64,000 nt of DNA from JANYJZ01 sp964523395 (GTDB taxonomy: Bacteria; Bacteroidota; Ignavibacteria; UBA10030; SZUA-254): positions 215,788 through 279,787 of the forward strand of contig CAZFXS010000003.1 in NCBI GenBank assembly GCA_964523395.1. The letters are read 5' to 3'. Shown here one piece after another: positions 16,514-24,665 of the stretch. The notes under the pieces were generated by a model, which was given only the letters and a program-made list of their open reading frames with translations, was not told the origin of the DNA and searched no databases. The translations under genes were made by a program, and so were the position numbers. Within the stretch, counting starts at the first letter, position 1. Every line of letters begins with the position of its first letter.

Positions 16514-16669
16514 CTGATTTTCTGTGCTGGCTCAGTTTAAAGAAAAGAACAACGCAGAATCGCAGAGTACGCAAAGAAACGCAGAGCATGAATCCCTTTG
16601 CGGTTCTCGGCGACCTCTGCGTCTCTGCGGTGAAAATTATTATTCAAACTGAGCCAGTACCTGATTTTC
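16514..16669. mobile_element. Miniature inverted-repeat element with 9-bp target duplication
   Basis: Terminal inverted repeats of 18 bp with two mismatches: GTGCTGGCTCAGTTTAAA (16524-16541) against the complement of TTCAAACTGAGCCAGTAC (16643-16660). The interior (16551-16637) is a second imperfect palindrome of acgcagag/ctctgcgt words. The unit is flanked by the direct repeat CTGATTTTC at 16514-16522 and 16661-16669, with one extra T at the left junction. It has no coding capacity, so it is a MITE-like, non-autonomous element between hemB and the glycosyltransferase gene. Confidence 0.7.
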
Positions 16670-16713
16670 ACTGATTGCACGGATAATCGCAGATAACTGA
16701 TTTCGCTGAGGGA

Positions 16714-17871
16714 CTAAATTCGTTGTAGCAAATCCCCCCAAATCATCTGAGCAGCTTTCGGAGTTGCAATCCTCCCGGCATTTTTTCTCATAGTCGTTAA
16801 CAAAGAAGGCTTTTCAATGAACTGCTTCAACTTAAAATGAAGATTCGTGAAATTTCCGGCACGGAGACCCGCGGCATGCTCAACGATGTAATCGGTATTT
16901 CTTCCTTCCTGTCCGGGGATTGGATCAAAAATAATCATTGGTAACTGTTTAGTCAACCCCTCGGTCACAGTCAACCCGCCTGCTTTTGAGATCATCACAT
17001 CGGAACAATCCATCAAGCGGTCCATGAAAGGAATGTAGCGGTACAATGTTATTCGAACGTTATCGGGAGATTTTAGGCGCGAAAGTTTGTCGTAGAGCCG
17101 GTTATTTTTTCCGCAGGGAACGATAAGATGAAAATGTTTGCGGGAATATCCAGAGAGAAATTCCGCGACAGAAGGGACAAGATTGTCAATGACGCCGATG
17201 CCGTATCCGCCGGATGCAATCATGATCGTAAACGATGAGGTTGGGAAACGGAGTGAGGCGCGAGCTTTCGTTTTAGTTGGCCGATCTGAAAATGACGGCA
17301 TAACGGGGATGCCGGTTACTTGTATATCTGACGGTGAAATACCGTTCGATTTCAGTGTCCATGCGGTTTCTTCAGTTGCGACGTAGTATCGTTTTACTGA
17401 GGGATGGATCCAGAGTGAATGTGCGTCATAATCTGTTGGCACCGAAAAAAATGGGATCGCCCATCCCGGTGTTGTGATGTTGTCTGTGATTGCGAGGTAT
17501 GGGAGAAAATGTGTGCAGAGGACAGCATCAGGCTTCAGCGAGTCGAGCTCCTGAAGATACTTTTTGTAGTTGAATTGGTCAAACAATTTGAGGAGAGGTG
17601 ATTTGGTTCTTGCCACATCTTTACGCTCCGCACGCTTGTAAAAATATCCCCACAATTCGGGAGAAGTATTCACAATTGTAAAATAGACTTCGCTATATAT
17701 TTTTTTAAACAGCGGCGATGTAAAACTGAGAATATCCTTGTGAACGACATTTACCGGCAGTTGTAAATCCTTTGCGGTTTCAAGAAGCGCTTCACCGGCT
17801 CTGACGTGCCCGGCGCCAGCTGTTGCCGAAAGGATAAGAATCGTTTTTTTTCTCTCGGAGGAAATGGTCAC
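16714..17871 (-). CDS. MGDG synthase/UgtP-family diacylglycerol glycosyltransferase-like protein
   Basis: A 385-residue GT28-superfamily glycosyltransferase. The N-terminal ILILSATAGAGHVRAGEALL is the glycine-rich, His-containing loop of MGDG synthases and processive diacylglycerol glucosyltransferases. The C-terminal region has the nucleotide-sugar binding pattern: ISKAGGLTVTEGL (about 300) and DPIPGQEGRNTDYI (about 325-338). It probably transfers a hexose from a UDP-sugar to a membrane lipid at the cytoplasmic face. The start is GTG, overlapping the upstream hydrolase stop as GTGA, so the two are translationally coupled. The acceptor and sugar cannot be read from sequence. Confidence 0.8.
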   Translation of the reverse strand: MTISSERKKTILILSATAGAGHVRAGEALLETAKDLQLPVNVVHKDILSFTSPLFKKIYSEVYFTIVNTSPELWGYFYKRAERKDVARTKSPLLKLFDQFNYKKYLQELDSLKPDAVLCTHFLPYLAITDNITTPGWAIPFFSVPTDYDAHSLWIHPSVKRYYVATEETAWTLKSNGISPSDIQVTGIPVMPSFSDRPTKTKARASLRFPTSSFTIMIASGGYGIGVIDNLVPSVAEFLSGYSRKHFHLIVPCGKNNRLYDKLSRLKSPDNVRITLYRYIPFMDRLMDCSDVMISKAGGLTVTEGLTKQLPMIIFDPIPGQEGRNTDYIVEHAAGLRAGNFTNLHFKLKQFIEKPSLLTTMRKNAGRIATPKAAQMIWGDLLQRI

Positions 17872-18665
17872 CGCAACTTTGAGAGAAATTTTACAAGATG
17901 CGTGTTGAACATTTCAGGGTTTTCCAAACTGCTGAGATGCCCCGATTGAGAGATAACAAACAGTTCCGCTTGAGGAATCTTTTCTTTCATCGCGTATGAC
18001 GCAGAAGGGGGTGTGATTGAATCATGCTGTCCCACGAGGATGAGTGTGGGAATCTTGATGGTAAAGAGAGAGGGAGTAGAATCTGTCCGCGCAGCAAGGG
18101 CAATAAGAGTTCCTGCAACAGGCGCAGGTGAAGTTGTTTCGATAACGTTTCTGATCATTTCCACTGCGTCGGGCTTGGTCTCAAATGTTTTTTCGCAGAA
18201 CACGCCTTTCAGGAATGGTTCGGAGAATTTCTTCATGCCGCCGGTTTTCACAATTTTTGCCTGTTGCGCCCGTTTTACTTTTCCTTCATTGCCATCAGCT
18301 TCGCTTCTGGTGTCGCATAAGACAAGCGCGCGGACTCGTTCCGGGGAACGTTCATGTGCCCGCAACGCGATATATCCACCCATCGATAATCCGACAAGTA
18401 CCGCGGAAGAAATCTTCAGATGATCCAATAATCCAAACAGGTCGTCAACAAAATATTCAACGGAATACTGCCCGTCACCGGCATCGCTTTGTCCGTGTCC
18501 CCGGATATCATACGTGATAACATAGTAATTCTTTTTCAGCGCCTCGACCTGCGGCTTCCACATTTCTTTGCTAAACGGAAATCCGTGAATCAGAACGACG
18601 GGAACGCCGGTTCTGGGGCCTTCGACAGAATACTCCATCGATAAGTCATTAATTCGGGCTTTCAT
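17868..18665 (-). CDS. Alpha/beta hydrolase
   Basis: A 265-residue alpha/beta-hydrolase-fold protein from ATG 18665, which overlaps the hemerythrin gene stop (ATGA); a longer frame from 18743 would read into that gene. It has the oxyanion motif HGFP (27-30), nucleophile elbow GLSMGGY with Ser94, acid Asp215 in GQHDSITPP and His243 in SGHLSSLE. The layout resembles 3-oxoadipate enol-lactonase and non-heme haloperoxidase-like esterases, but the substrate is not evident. It is the middle gene of a coupled run: hemerythrin, hydrolase, glycosyltransferase. Confidence 0.85.
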   Translation of the reverse strand: MKARINDLSMEYSVEGPRTGVPVVLIHGFPFSKEMWKPQVEALKKNYYVITYDIRGHGQSDAGDGQYSVEYFVDDLFGLLDHLKISSAVLVGLSMGGYIALRAHERSPERVRALVLCDTRSEADGNEGKVKRAQQAKIVKTGGMKKFSEPFLKGVFCEKTFETKPDAVEMIRNVIETTSPAPVAGTLIALAARTDSTPSLFTIKIPTLILVGQHDSITPPSASYAMKEKIPQAELFVISQSGHLSSLENPEMFNTHLVKFLSKLR

Positions 18666-19132
18666 GCAGAAGGCCCTTTGTGGTGTTCGCCTATTATTTC
18701 GCCAATCTTCTTCAATATTTCTTCGGGAAGGTGTTCTTCGCACATGGGGAAGAAAACACGCTCCTCAGTGCGGATATGATGCTCCAGCACCTGGCCGAAA
18801 CGGGTAAGCGTGCATTCCAGTTTCTTCTCGTCAGGTTGGCGCAGTTCATCCACAAGTTTCCGCATTTCTGTGTGCTCATCAATAAGCTCCCGGACAACAG
18901 TGTGAGATTCCGGGATAGCTGACTCCGCGAGAGAAAAGATGGCTTCCTCTTCCGTCTGAAAGTGCATTGCGAGATTATCATCGAAGAATTTTACCACATA
19001 TTCCGCCTGCCATTTCGGGTCGTGCGACCAGAGGCGGAGAAGAGCCTTGCGCCCCTGCTGCAGGCGCGTTGCGAGCAGGAGGCCATCATGATGTTCCCGG
19101 GAGAGCAGTATAAAACTTTGATGACGCTTCAT
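18662..19132 (-). CDS. Hemerythrin-like HHE domain protein
   Basis: A 156-residue all-helical protein of the hemerythrin/HHE cation-binding family. Candidate di-iron ligands occur in the expected order: REHHDG (12-17), HFQTEEE (about 77-83), HTEMRK (about 105-110) and EHHIRTEERVFFP (about 131-143). Such proteins bind O2 or NO or act in iron and redox homeostasis; which applies here is not visible. It lies 16 bp downstream of terC and overlaps the hydrolase start. Its nearness to heme genes is suggestive only. Confidence 0.85.
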   Translation of the reverse strand: MKRHQSFILLSREHHDGLLLATRLQQGRKALLRLWSHDPKWQAEYVVKFFDDNLAMHFQTEEEAIFSLAESAIPESHTVVRELIDEHTEMRKLVDELRQPDEKKLECTLTRFGQVLEHHIRTEERVFFPMCEEHLPEEILKKIGEIIGEHHKGPSA

Positions 19133-19148
19133 GGTAATATCCTTCAGG

Positions 19149-20057
19149 TTACGATTTTGTTCTCAGAATCGACGCGAAAATGGCGCAAGTAATCGCAGTA
19201 AAAATTGTCACCAGAGATACCAGGATTGATATGTGGACCCAGGGTTCAATAAGCATTTTCATACCGATAAATACCAGGACAAAGGCGAGCCCGTACTTAA
19301 GATATTGAAATTGTTTGAGAAATCCAGCCACGACGAAATATAATGAGCGTAATCCGAGAATAGCAAAAATATTCGAGGTGTAAATAGTGAATGTATCGCG
19401 GGTAATTGCAAAAATTGCGGGGATAGAGTCAGTGGCAAATGCTATATCAGTTGTTTCAATCATGATGAGAACGATAAGAAGGGGGGTCATGAATAATTTT
19501 GCATTGTGCCGGACGAAGAATTTCCCTCCCACATAGTCACTTGTCACCGGCAATATCTTGCGGACTAACCGGATAAACGGGTTTTTTTCCGGATGAACTT
19601 CGGCGTCCACTTGTGTTGCAAGTTTGATGCCTGTGAATACCAGAAAAGCTCCGAGCAGATAGAGTATCCAGTGAAATTGAGCAACGAGAGCGGAACCCAG
19701 AACAATAAAAATCGCGCGGAAGATAATCGCGCCTAACACTCCCCAGAAGAGAACCCTGTGGTGAACCTGTTTTGGAACAGCGAAATAGGTAAAGATAACG
19801 ATGAACACAAATACATTGTCGACGGAGAGGGCCTCTTCAACAATGTAGCCGGTGAAAAATTCGAGAGCTTTCGTGCTTCCGTATTGAATCCAAACGAAGA
19901 CACCGAATAAAATAGCAAGGTTGATCCAGAATATGGACCAACCTATTGCCTCTTTCATCGAAGGAAAATGCGCCCGTTTTTGGATAATACCGAGGTCCAG
20001 AACGAGCATTGCAACAACAAAGACATTGAACAAAATGAGAACAGTCGTTTCGCTCAA
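19149..20057 (-). CDS. TerC/Alx family integral membrane protein
   Basis: A 302-residue polytopic membrane protein with about nine hydrophobic helices. It carries the TerC-family motifs FFTGYIVEEALSVDNVFVF (acidic residues within helix, about 68-86) and ETTDIAFATDSIPAIFAIT (about 201-219), which hold the conserved Asp and Glu residues implicated in manganese or other cation export by Alx/MntP-like members. Length is typical for the Alx branch (about 320). It probably exports Mn2+ or relieves metal stress, but tellurite resistance as such cannot be inferred. Confidence 0.88.
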   Translation of the reverse strand: MSETTVLILFNVFVVAMLVLDLGIIQKRAHFPSMKEAIGWSIFWINLAILFGVFVWIQYGSTKALEFFTGYIVEEALSVDNVFVFIVIFTYFAVPKQVHHRVLFWGVLGAIIFRAIFIVLGSALVAQFHWILYLLGAFLVFTGIKLATQVDAEVHPEKNPFIRLVRKILPVTSDYVGGKFFVRHNAKLFMTPLLIVLIMIETTDIAFATDSIPAIFAITRDTFTIYTSNIFAILGLRSLYFVVAGFLKQFQYLKYGLAFVLVFIGMKMLIEPWVHISILVSLVTIFTAITCAIFASILRTKS

Positions 20058-20136
20058 GCTGCTTTTTTCATCCTATGACTGTTTCCGGTTGTAAATATCT
20101 CTGCCGACTGGTTTGGAACGAACCTATCGTTAAAGA

Positions 20137-21486
20137 TTATTGCCGTTTTCCCATCATCACGTAATCGCGTTTATCTTTTCCAAGATAAACCTGACGCGGC
20201 CGGGCTATTTTTTGGTCGGCATCAAGCAACATCTCATCCCATTGCGCAACCCATCCCGGAGTTCGTCCGATGGCAAAGAGTACAGGGAACATTTCAACCG
20301 GGAATCCCATCGCCTGATAAATCAAGCCGGAGTAGAAATCAACGTTCGGATAGAGTTTCCGTTTAACAAAATAATCATCTTCCAACGCGATCCGTTCGAG
20401 TTCGAGAGCGATGTCGAGTTTTGGATTTCTGCCGGTGACTTCAAAGACTTCATCGGCGAGTTTCTTGATGACTTTCGCGCGCGGATCATAATTCTTGTAC
20501 ACGCGATGTCCGAAGCCCATCAGTTTGCCTTTGCCTTCTTTTACGTTCTTGATGAATGCGGGAATGTTATCTTTTGTCCGGATCTCATCCAGCATAACAA
20601 GCACGGCTTCGTTTGCTCCGCCGTGAAGCGGGCCATATAACGCTGCTGCCGCTGCCGCGGTTGCGGAGAACGGATCAACATGGGAACTTCCCACGTTGCG
20701 CATCGCGCTGGTACTGCAATTCTGTTCGTGGTCTGCATGGAGGATAAACAGCACATCCAGCGCGTGTTCCAGGACAGGGTTGACTTTATATTTCAATTCG
20801 GTCATTCTGAAAAGCATGCTGAGGAAATTTCCAGCATAACTCATCTCGTTATCGGGATAGACATACCGTCTTCCCACGCTGTGGCGGAACGCAAACGCCG
20901 CAAGAGTCGGCATTTTACCGACGAGGCGGTAAATCTGGAGCTTTCGTGATTCGGGATTGTTGATGTTTTTCGCGTCGGTATAAAATGTAGACAATGCAGC
21001 AACTGTACTGATGAGCATTCCCATCGGGTGGGCATCATAATGGAATCCGTCAACAAATTTCTTGACGTTTTCATGAATCAGTGTATGCATCATGACATTG
21101 TTGGTCCATTCCTCATTTTCGGATTTTGAGGGCAGCTCACCGTAAATGAGAAGGTACGCGGTTTCAAGGAAATTACTTTTTTCCGCAAGCTGTTCAATGG
21201 GATAGCCGCGATAACGGAGAATTCCTTTATCGCCGTCGATGTAGGTAATGGTGCTTTTGCAGGCAGCGGTATTCATGAACGCCGGATCGTACGTCATCAA
21301 TCCGAAATCATCGTCGCGGACTTTTATCTGGCGCAGGTCCATCGCACGGATTGTTTCGTTCTCAATAGGGATGTCGTACTGTTTCCCCGTTCTGTTATCG
21401 GTGATCGTAAGAGTGTTCTTTCCATTTTTTGTAGGTGCTACTTTTTCAGTCTTTTCAAGGACGGATGGTGCTGTATGGTTCGGCAT
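20137..21486 (-). CDS. gltA: Citrate synthase
   Basis: A 449-residue citrate synthase, the entry enzyme of the TCA cycle (oxaloacetate plus acetyl-CoA). Active-site segments are clear: HADHEQNCSTSAMR (about 252-265), GPLHGGANEAV (about 287-297) with a catalytic His, and GFGHRVYKNYDPRA (about 325-338) with the second His and the Asp/Arg site. The extra N-terminal beta domain (residues 1-60, LTITDNRTGKQYDIPI) marks the type found in Gram-negative bacteria and related to hexameric NADH-sensitive enzymes. AGGAG lies 8 nt before the ATG. It appears monocistronic or followed by terC. Confidence 0.96.
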   Translation of the reverse strand: MPNHTAPSVLEKTEKVAPTKNGKNTLTITDNRTGKQYDIPIENETIRAMDLRQIKVRDDDFGLMTYDPAFMNTAACKSTITYIDGDKGILRYRGYPIEQLAEKSNFLETAYLLIYGELPSKSENEEWTNNVMMHTLIHENVKKFVDGFHYDAHPMGMLISTVAALSTFYTDAKNINNPESRKLQIYRLVGKMPTLAAFAFRHSVGRRYVYPDNEMSYAGNFLSMLFRMTELKYKVNPVLEHALDVLFILHADHEQNCSTSAMRNVGSSHVDPFSATAAAAAALYGPLHGGANEAVLVMLDEIRTKDNIPAFIKNVKEGKGKLMGFGHRVYKNYDPRAKVIKKLADEVFEVTGRNPKLDIALELERIALEDDYFVKRKLYPNVDFYSGLIYQAMGFPVEMFPVLFAIGRTPGWVAQWDEMLLDADQKIARPRQVYLGKDKRDYVMMGKRQ

Positions 21487-21713
21487 GGCTGACTCCTAAA
21501 AGAAAAATAGTACAGATAGGATGGAATTAATTCGCTACAATGTACAAAAATTTCGTGAGAGATGCATGAAAAATCTCAAAAAGATTTACAGGGGATGTAT
21601 ACTTTTGCCGGAGTTGGAATTTCTGATGATCTGGTCTTAAATCGCGTCCTGAGAAAAACCGTTTTAAGGGGTAAGAGGAGGAGAGAAAGGCTGGCAGGAA
21701 TATTGTACGGGTG

Positions 21714-24020
21714 TTACTGTGCCAGCCGTTTATACGATTCCACGAGGTTGACGAATTCAGCCCGCGATCCTTCAAAATCATGACCAAGGGACGTCCTTGC
21801 CAGCGCGATTACGTCATCGAATGAGGCATTACCGTTAAATCTATAACCCCGGAGGAGCATGCCGAACTGCGCCACAGCGGAAGCAAACCTGAAATTCAGT
21901 GATGCTTCGTCAAGGTCGATGCTTTCATCACGCACGGGCTTCGTGAGCAGTGTGCTGATTGAGGCCTCGGGGCGTTTATACCGGAGATTTATTGCCAGAA
22001 GTTCACTGGATATTTCCTTCGAAGCTGTGCTTTGGTACCGCAAAGAATCAGTTACCCGGATGCTCACCGGACCTGAGGATGGAATAATTTCATACAAAGC
22101 AGTTGCGGAGTGTCCCTCTCCGATCTCTCCCGCTTCGGTGCGGTCGTCGCTGAAATCACGTTTACCGAGGATGTGGTTTTCATATCCGATCAGGCGGTAG
22201 GACTTTACTTTCATGGGATTGAATTCCACCTGGATCTTAACATCTTTCGCAATTGTATAGAATGTGCCGGTAAACTGTTTGACCAAAACGCGTTGCGCAG
22301 TCTGGACGTTTTCGATATACGTGTAGTTCCCATTTCCTTTATCGGCGAAAAATTCCAATCGTTTATTGTTGCCATTTCCTTCGCCAAATCCGAGAATAGA
22401 CAGGAATACTCCCTTTTGCTGGAGTTGCCCCAGTACAGAAACAACATTCCTGCTATCTGAATCACTCATGGTAAAATCACCATCAGTAGCAAATACGATA
22501 CGGTTGTTGCCGCCTTTGACAAAAGCTTCGCTGGCAATGTTGTAGGCGAACACCATTCCGTCATCGCCGGAGATAGAGCCGCTTGTTTCGAGCTGGCTGA
22601 TCGCGTCAAGTATTTTTTGCTTCCGGTCGCCGCGGGTCGCCGGCAGGACCAGCTTTGCAGATGCTCCATACGAAATAATCGATACTTTGTCCTGCTCGCG
22701 CAATTCATTGACAAGCATGCTCAACGCGCCTTTGACAAGAGGAAGTTTGTTCGGTGAATCCATCGATCCGGAAACATCCACGAGGAATACTAGATTACTT
22801 GGCGGTAAATCTCTCGGATTTATTTTCTTCCCTTGTAATCCTATCAGAAGCAATTTATTTTCCTGATTCCATGGACAAGCCGATAATTCCGTTACCAATG
22901 AAAACGGATTATCGCCTTTTGGCTGAGGATAGTCATACCGGAAATAATTAATCATTTCCTCAATGCGAACCGCATCCTTGGGAGGAAGTTTTCTTGTGGA
23001 AATAAACTTTCCAATGTTGCTGTACGACGAATTATCAACATCAACCGAAAATGTGGAAACAGGATTGAGCAGGGCATCATGAAACGCATCTTCTGCAATC
23101 ACTTCATCCTGTGTTGGGACATAATACAGTGCCCGCTGCGTAGACGGAATAAACGATGCTATTTCTTCAATGATCGATTTTATCTCCCTCGTCTTGATAT
23201 CCTGCGGCACCAAATCATATGTTACAATTCCAGATTGAAGACTGACTATGTCACCGGGGTTTTTGACATCCGGCATCTGGATTGTTTCACTGCTTGTTAT
23301 ATTCTGCTGTGAGGAAGCCGGTGGTTGAACAGGCGAAGACTCAGACTTTTTTACATCGTTCAGGTCTGCAATGCTGGTGTTTACTGGCTTTTCTTTTTCA
23401 GCGTTGTGTGCAGGTGATGATGGGCCGGGAAGGTTTATTTTAAAACTGCTTGCAGGAGGAGTGTGTAATGTTTGTGTAAGTTGTTGACTGCCCGGAGTTT
23501 GAAGGGATGAATTCTTCTTCTCGGCTGTTTCAGTCGTTCCCTCAGTAGTTTTTGTTGCCTGCTCTCCGGTTTGTGTTGTAACATCGGTGCGGGATGAAAG
23601 TAACGGTTGTTGCTCTTTTTGCCCGATCGTAAGCCAAACCGCATAGAGCGCTGCCGATAGAATCATCATTGCCGCAACGCGCATCAACAGGGGAGACTCG
23701 ACTGATTTTTTCCTGAAGGTGTGCAGTTGCGGAACGGGTTTCCTATCGACAGCGCCATTCCGTTTCTCCACTAATCCACCAACATCCGGAAGTTTAGGTT
23801 TACTATGCAGTTGTGCTTCAATAACTTCTAGTAATCTGTGCGAAGGCGTGATCGAGCGCGGAAGTTTATGGATATCTTCCACGAGTTGCTGCAGTGTTTC
23901 ATACTCAGTCCGGCATGATTCGCATGCGATAAGATGGTTGATAACATCGACACGATCATGTTCTTTCAGGCATCCGTCAATAAAATCCTGAAGTTGGCTA
24001 TTGACATGTTGGTTGTTCAT
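21714..24020 (-). CDS. Zinc-finger (anti-sigma-like) and von Willebrand factor A fusion, YfbK-like
   Basis: A 768-residue membrane protein. Residues 1-60 form a zf-HC2/anti-sigma type zinc finger (His29, Cys33, Cys36: HLIACESC). A transmembrane helix lies at about 111-131, then a Ser/Thr/Pro/Gln-rich linker to about residue 250, then a YfbK-type N-terminal domain and a VWA domain with the MIDAS motif DVSGSMDS near residue 412. A DUF3520-like C-terminal region ends the protein. The gene overlaps the upstream ECF sigma factor as ATGA, so it is its probable anti-sigma factor. The VWA part lies outside the cytoplasm and may sense a ligand or cation; this is inference from topology. Confidence 0.85.
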   Translation of the reverse strand: MNNQHVNSQLQDFIDGCLKEHDRVDVINHLIACESCRTEYETLQQLVEDIHKLPRSITPSHRLLEVIEAQLHSKPKLPDVGGLVEKRNGAVDRKPVPQLHTFRKKSVESPLLMRVAAMMILSAALYAVWLTIGQKEQQPLLSSRTDVTTQTGEQATKTTEGTTETAEKKNSSLQTPGSQQLTQTLHTPPASSFKINLPGPSSPAHNAEKEKPVNTSIADLNDVKKSESSPVQPPASSQQNITSSETIQMPDVKNPGDIVSLQSGIVTYDLVPQDIKTREIKSIIEEIASFIPSTQRALYYVPTQDEVIAEDAFHDALLNPVSTFSVDVDNSSYSNIGKFISTRKLPPKDAVRIEEMINYFRYDYPQPKGDNPFSLVTELSACPWNQENKLLLIGLQGKKINPRDLPPSNLVFLVDVSGSMDSPNKLPLVKGALSMLVNELREQDKVSIISYGASAKLVLPATRGDRKQKILDAISQLETSGSISGDDGMVFAYNIASEAFVKGGNNRIVFATDGDFTMSDSDSRNVVSVLGQLQQKGVFLSILGFGEGNGNNKRLEFFADKGNGNYTYIENVQTAQRVLVKQFTGTFYTIAKDVKIQVEFNPMKVKSYRLIGYENHILGKRDFSDDRTEAGEIGEGHSATALYEIIPSSGPVSIRVTDSLRYQSTASKEISSELLAINLRYKRPEASISTLLTKPVRDESIDLDEASLNFRFASAVAQFGMLLRGYRFNGNASFDDVIALARTSLGHDFEGSRAEFVNLVESYKRLAQ

Positions 24021-24595
24021 CGCTGTAACCGCTCCTTTACCAGCATCCTTGCACGGTGAAGCTGTGCCTTGGATGTTCCGGGCGCAATGCCCATCATGTG
24101 TGCTATTTCCCTGTGGCGATACCCTTCAATGTCATGGAGAATGAGAATGGTACGCGCCTGTGTCGGAAGCGATGCGATTGCTTCCTCAAGATCAAGGGAT
24201 TCTTCCGGTGAGATATGGTTTTCCTCAGCATCGTATTCTTCGATGTCTCCCGTGAACGTGATTTTTACGGAAAGTTTCTGCTCGTTGCGGATATGATCCA
24301 GAACTGCATTCACGGCTATCCGGTGAATCCATCCTCCGAACGGGCTGTCTCCCCTGAAACTTGAAAGCATTTTCCACGCGCGCGCGATTGTTTCCTGTGC
24401 CATTTCTTCCGCACGGAGTCCATCCGCAAGCATGCGCAGACAGGTAGCGTAAATGTGTCCGATGTGCTGTCGATACAGCCGGACGAACGCATCCTTGTCT
24501 CCTGCCTGTGCTTGCGCAATCAGGTCGAGATCGTTCGCAAAGAGCTTTTTCTCTTTTTCCATTGCGATCTCCACTGTGGCGTAGTCTGTTATCAT
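24017..24595 (-). CDS. ECF (extracytoplasmic function) RNA polymerase sigma factor
   Basis: A 192-residue sigma-70 family protein with region 2 (FVRLYRQHIGHIYATCLRML, then AEEMAQETIARAWKML, about 38-90) and region 4 (SLPTQARTILILHDIEGYRHREIAHMMGI helix-turn-helix, about 135-170). Regions 1.1 and 3 are lacking, as in ECF sigmas. It directs a regulon not identifiable here. It is cotranscribed, with a 4-bp overlap, with a transmembrane zinc-finger/VWA protein that is its likely anti-sigma factor. The start ATG at 24595 is supported by GAGG just upstream. Confidence 0.92.
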   Translation of the reverse strand: MITDYATVEIAMEKEKKLFANDLDLIAQAQAGDKDAFVRLYRQHIGHIYATCLRMLADGLRAEEMAQETIARAWKMLSSFRGDSPFGGWIHRIAVNAVLDHIRNEQKLSVKITFTGDIEEYDAEENHISPEESLDLEEAIASLPTQARTILILHDIEGYRHREIAHMMGIAPGTSKAQLHRARMLVKERLQR

Positions 24596-24665
24596 ACAAG
24601 CCTCATAATAAAGACGTTACGCCTTCCAGTATGGTTTAAGCCGGTTAAAAAATAGCCCGATTTAG

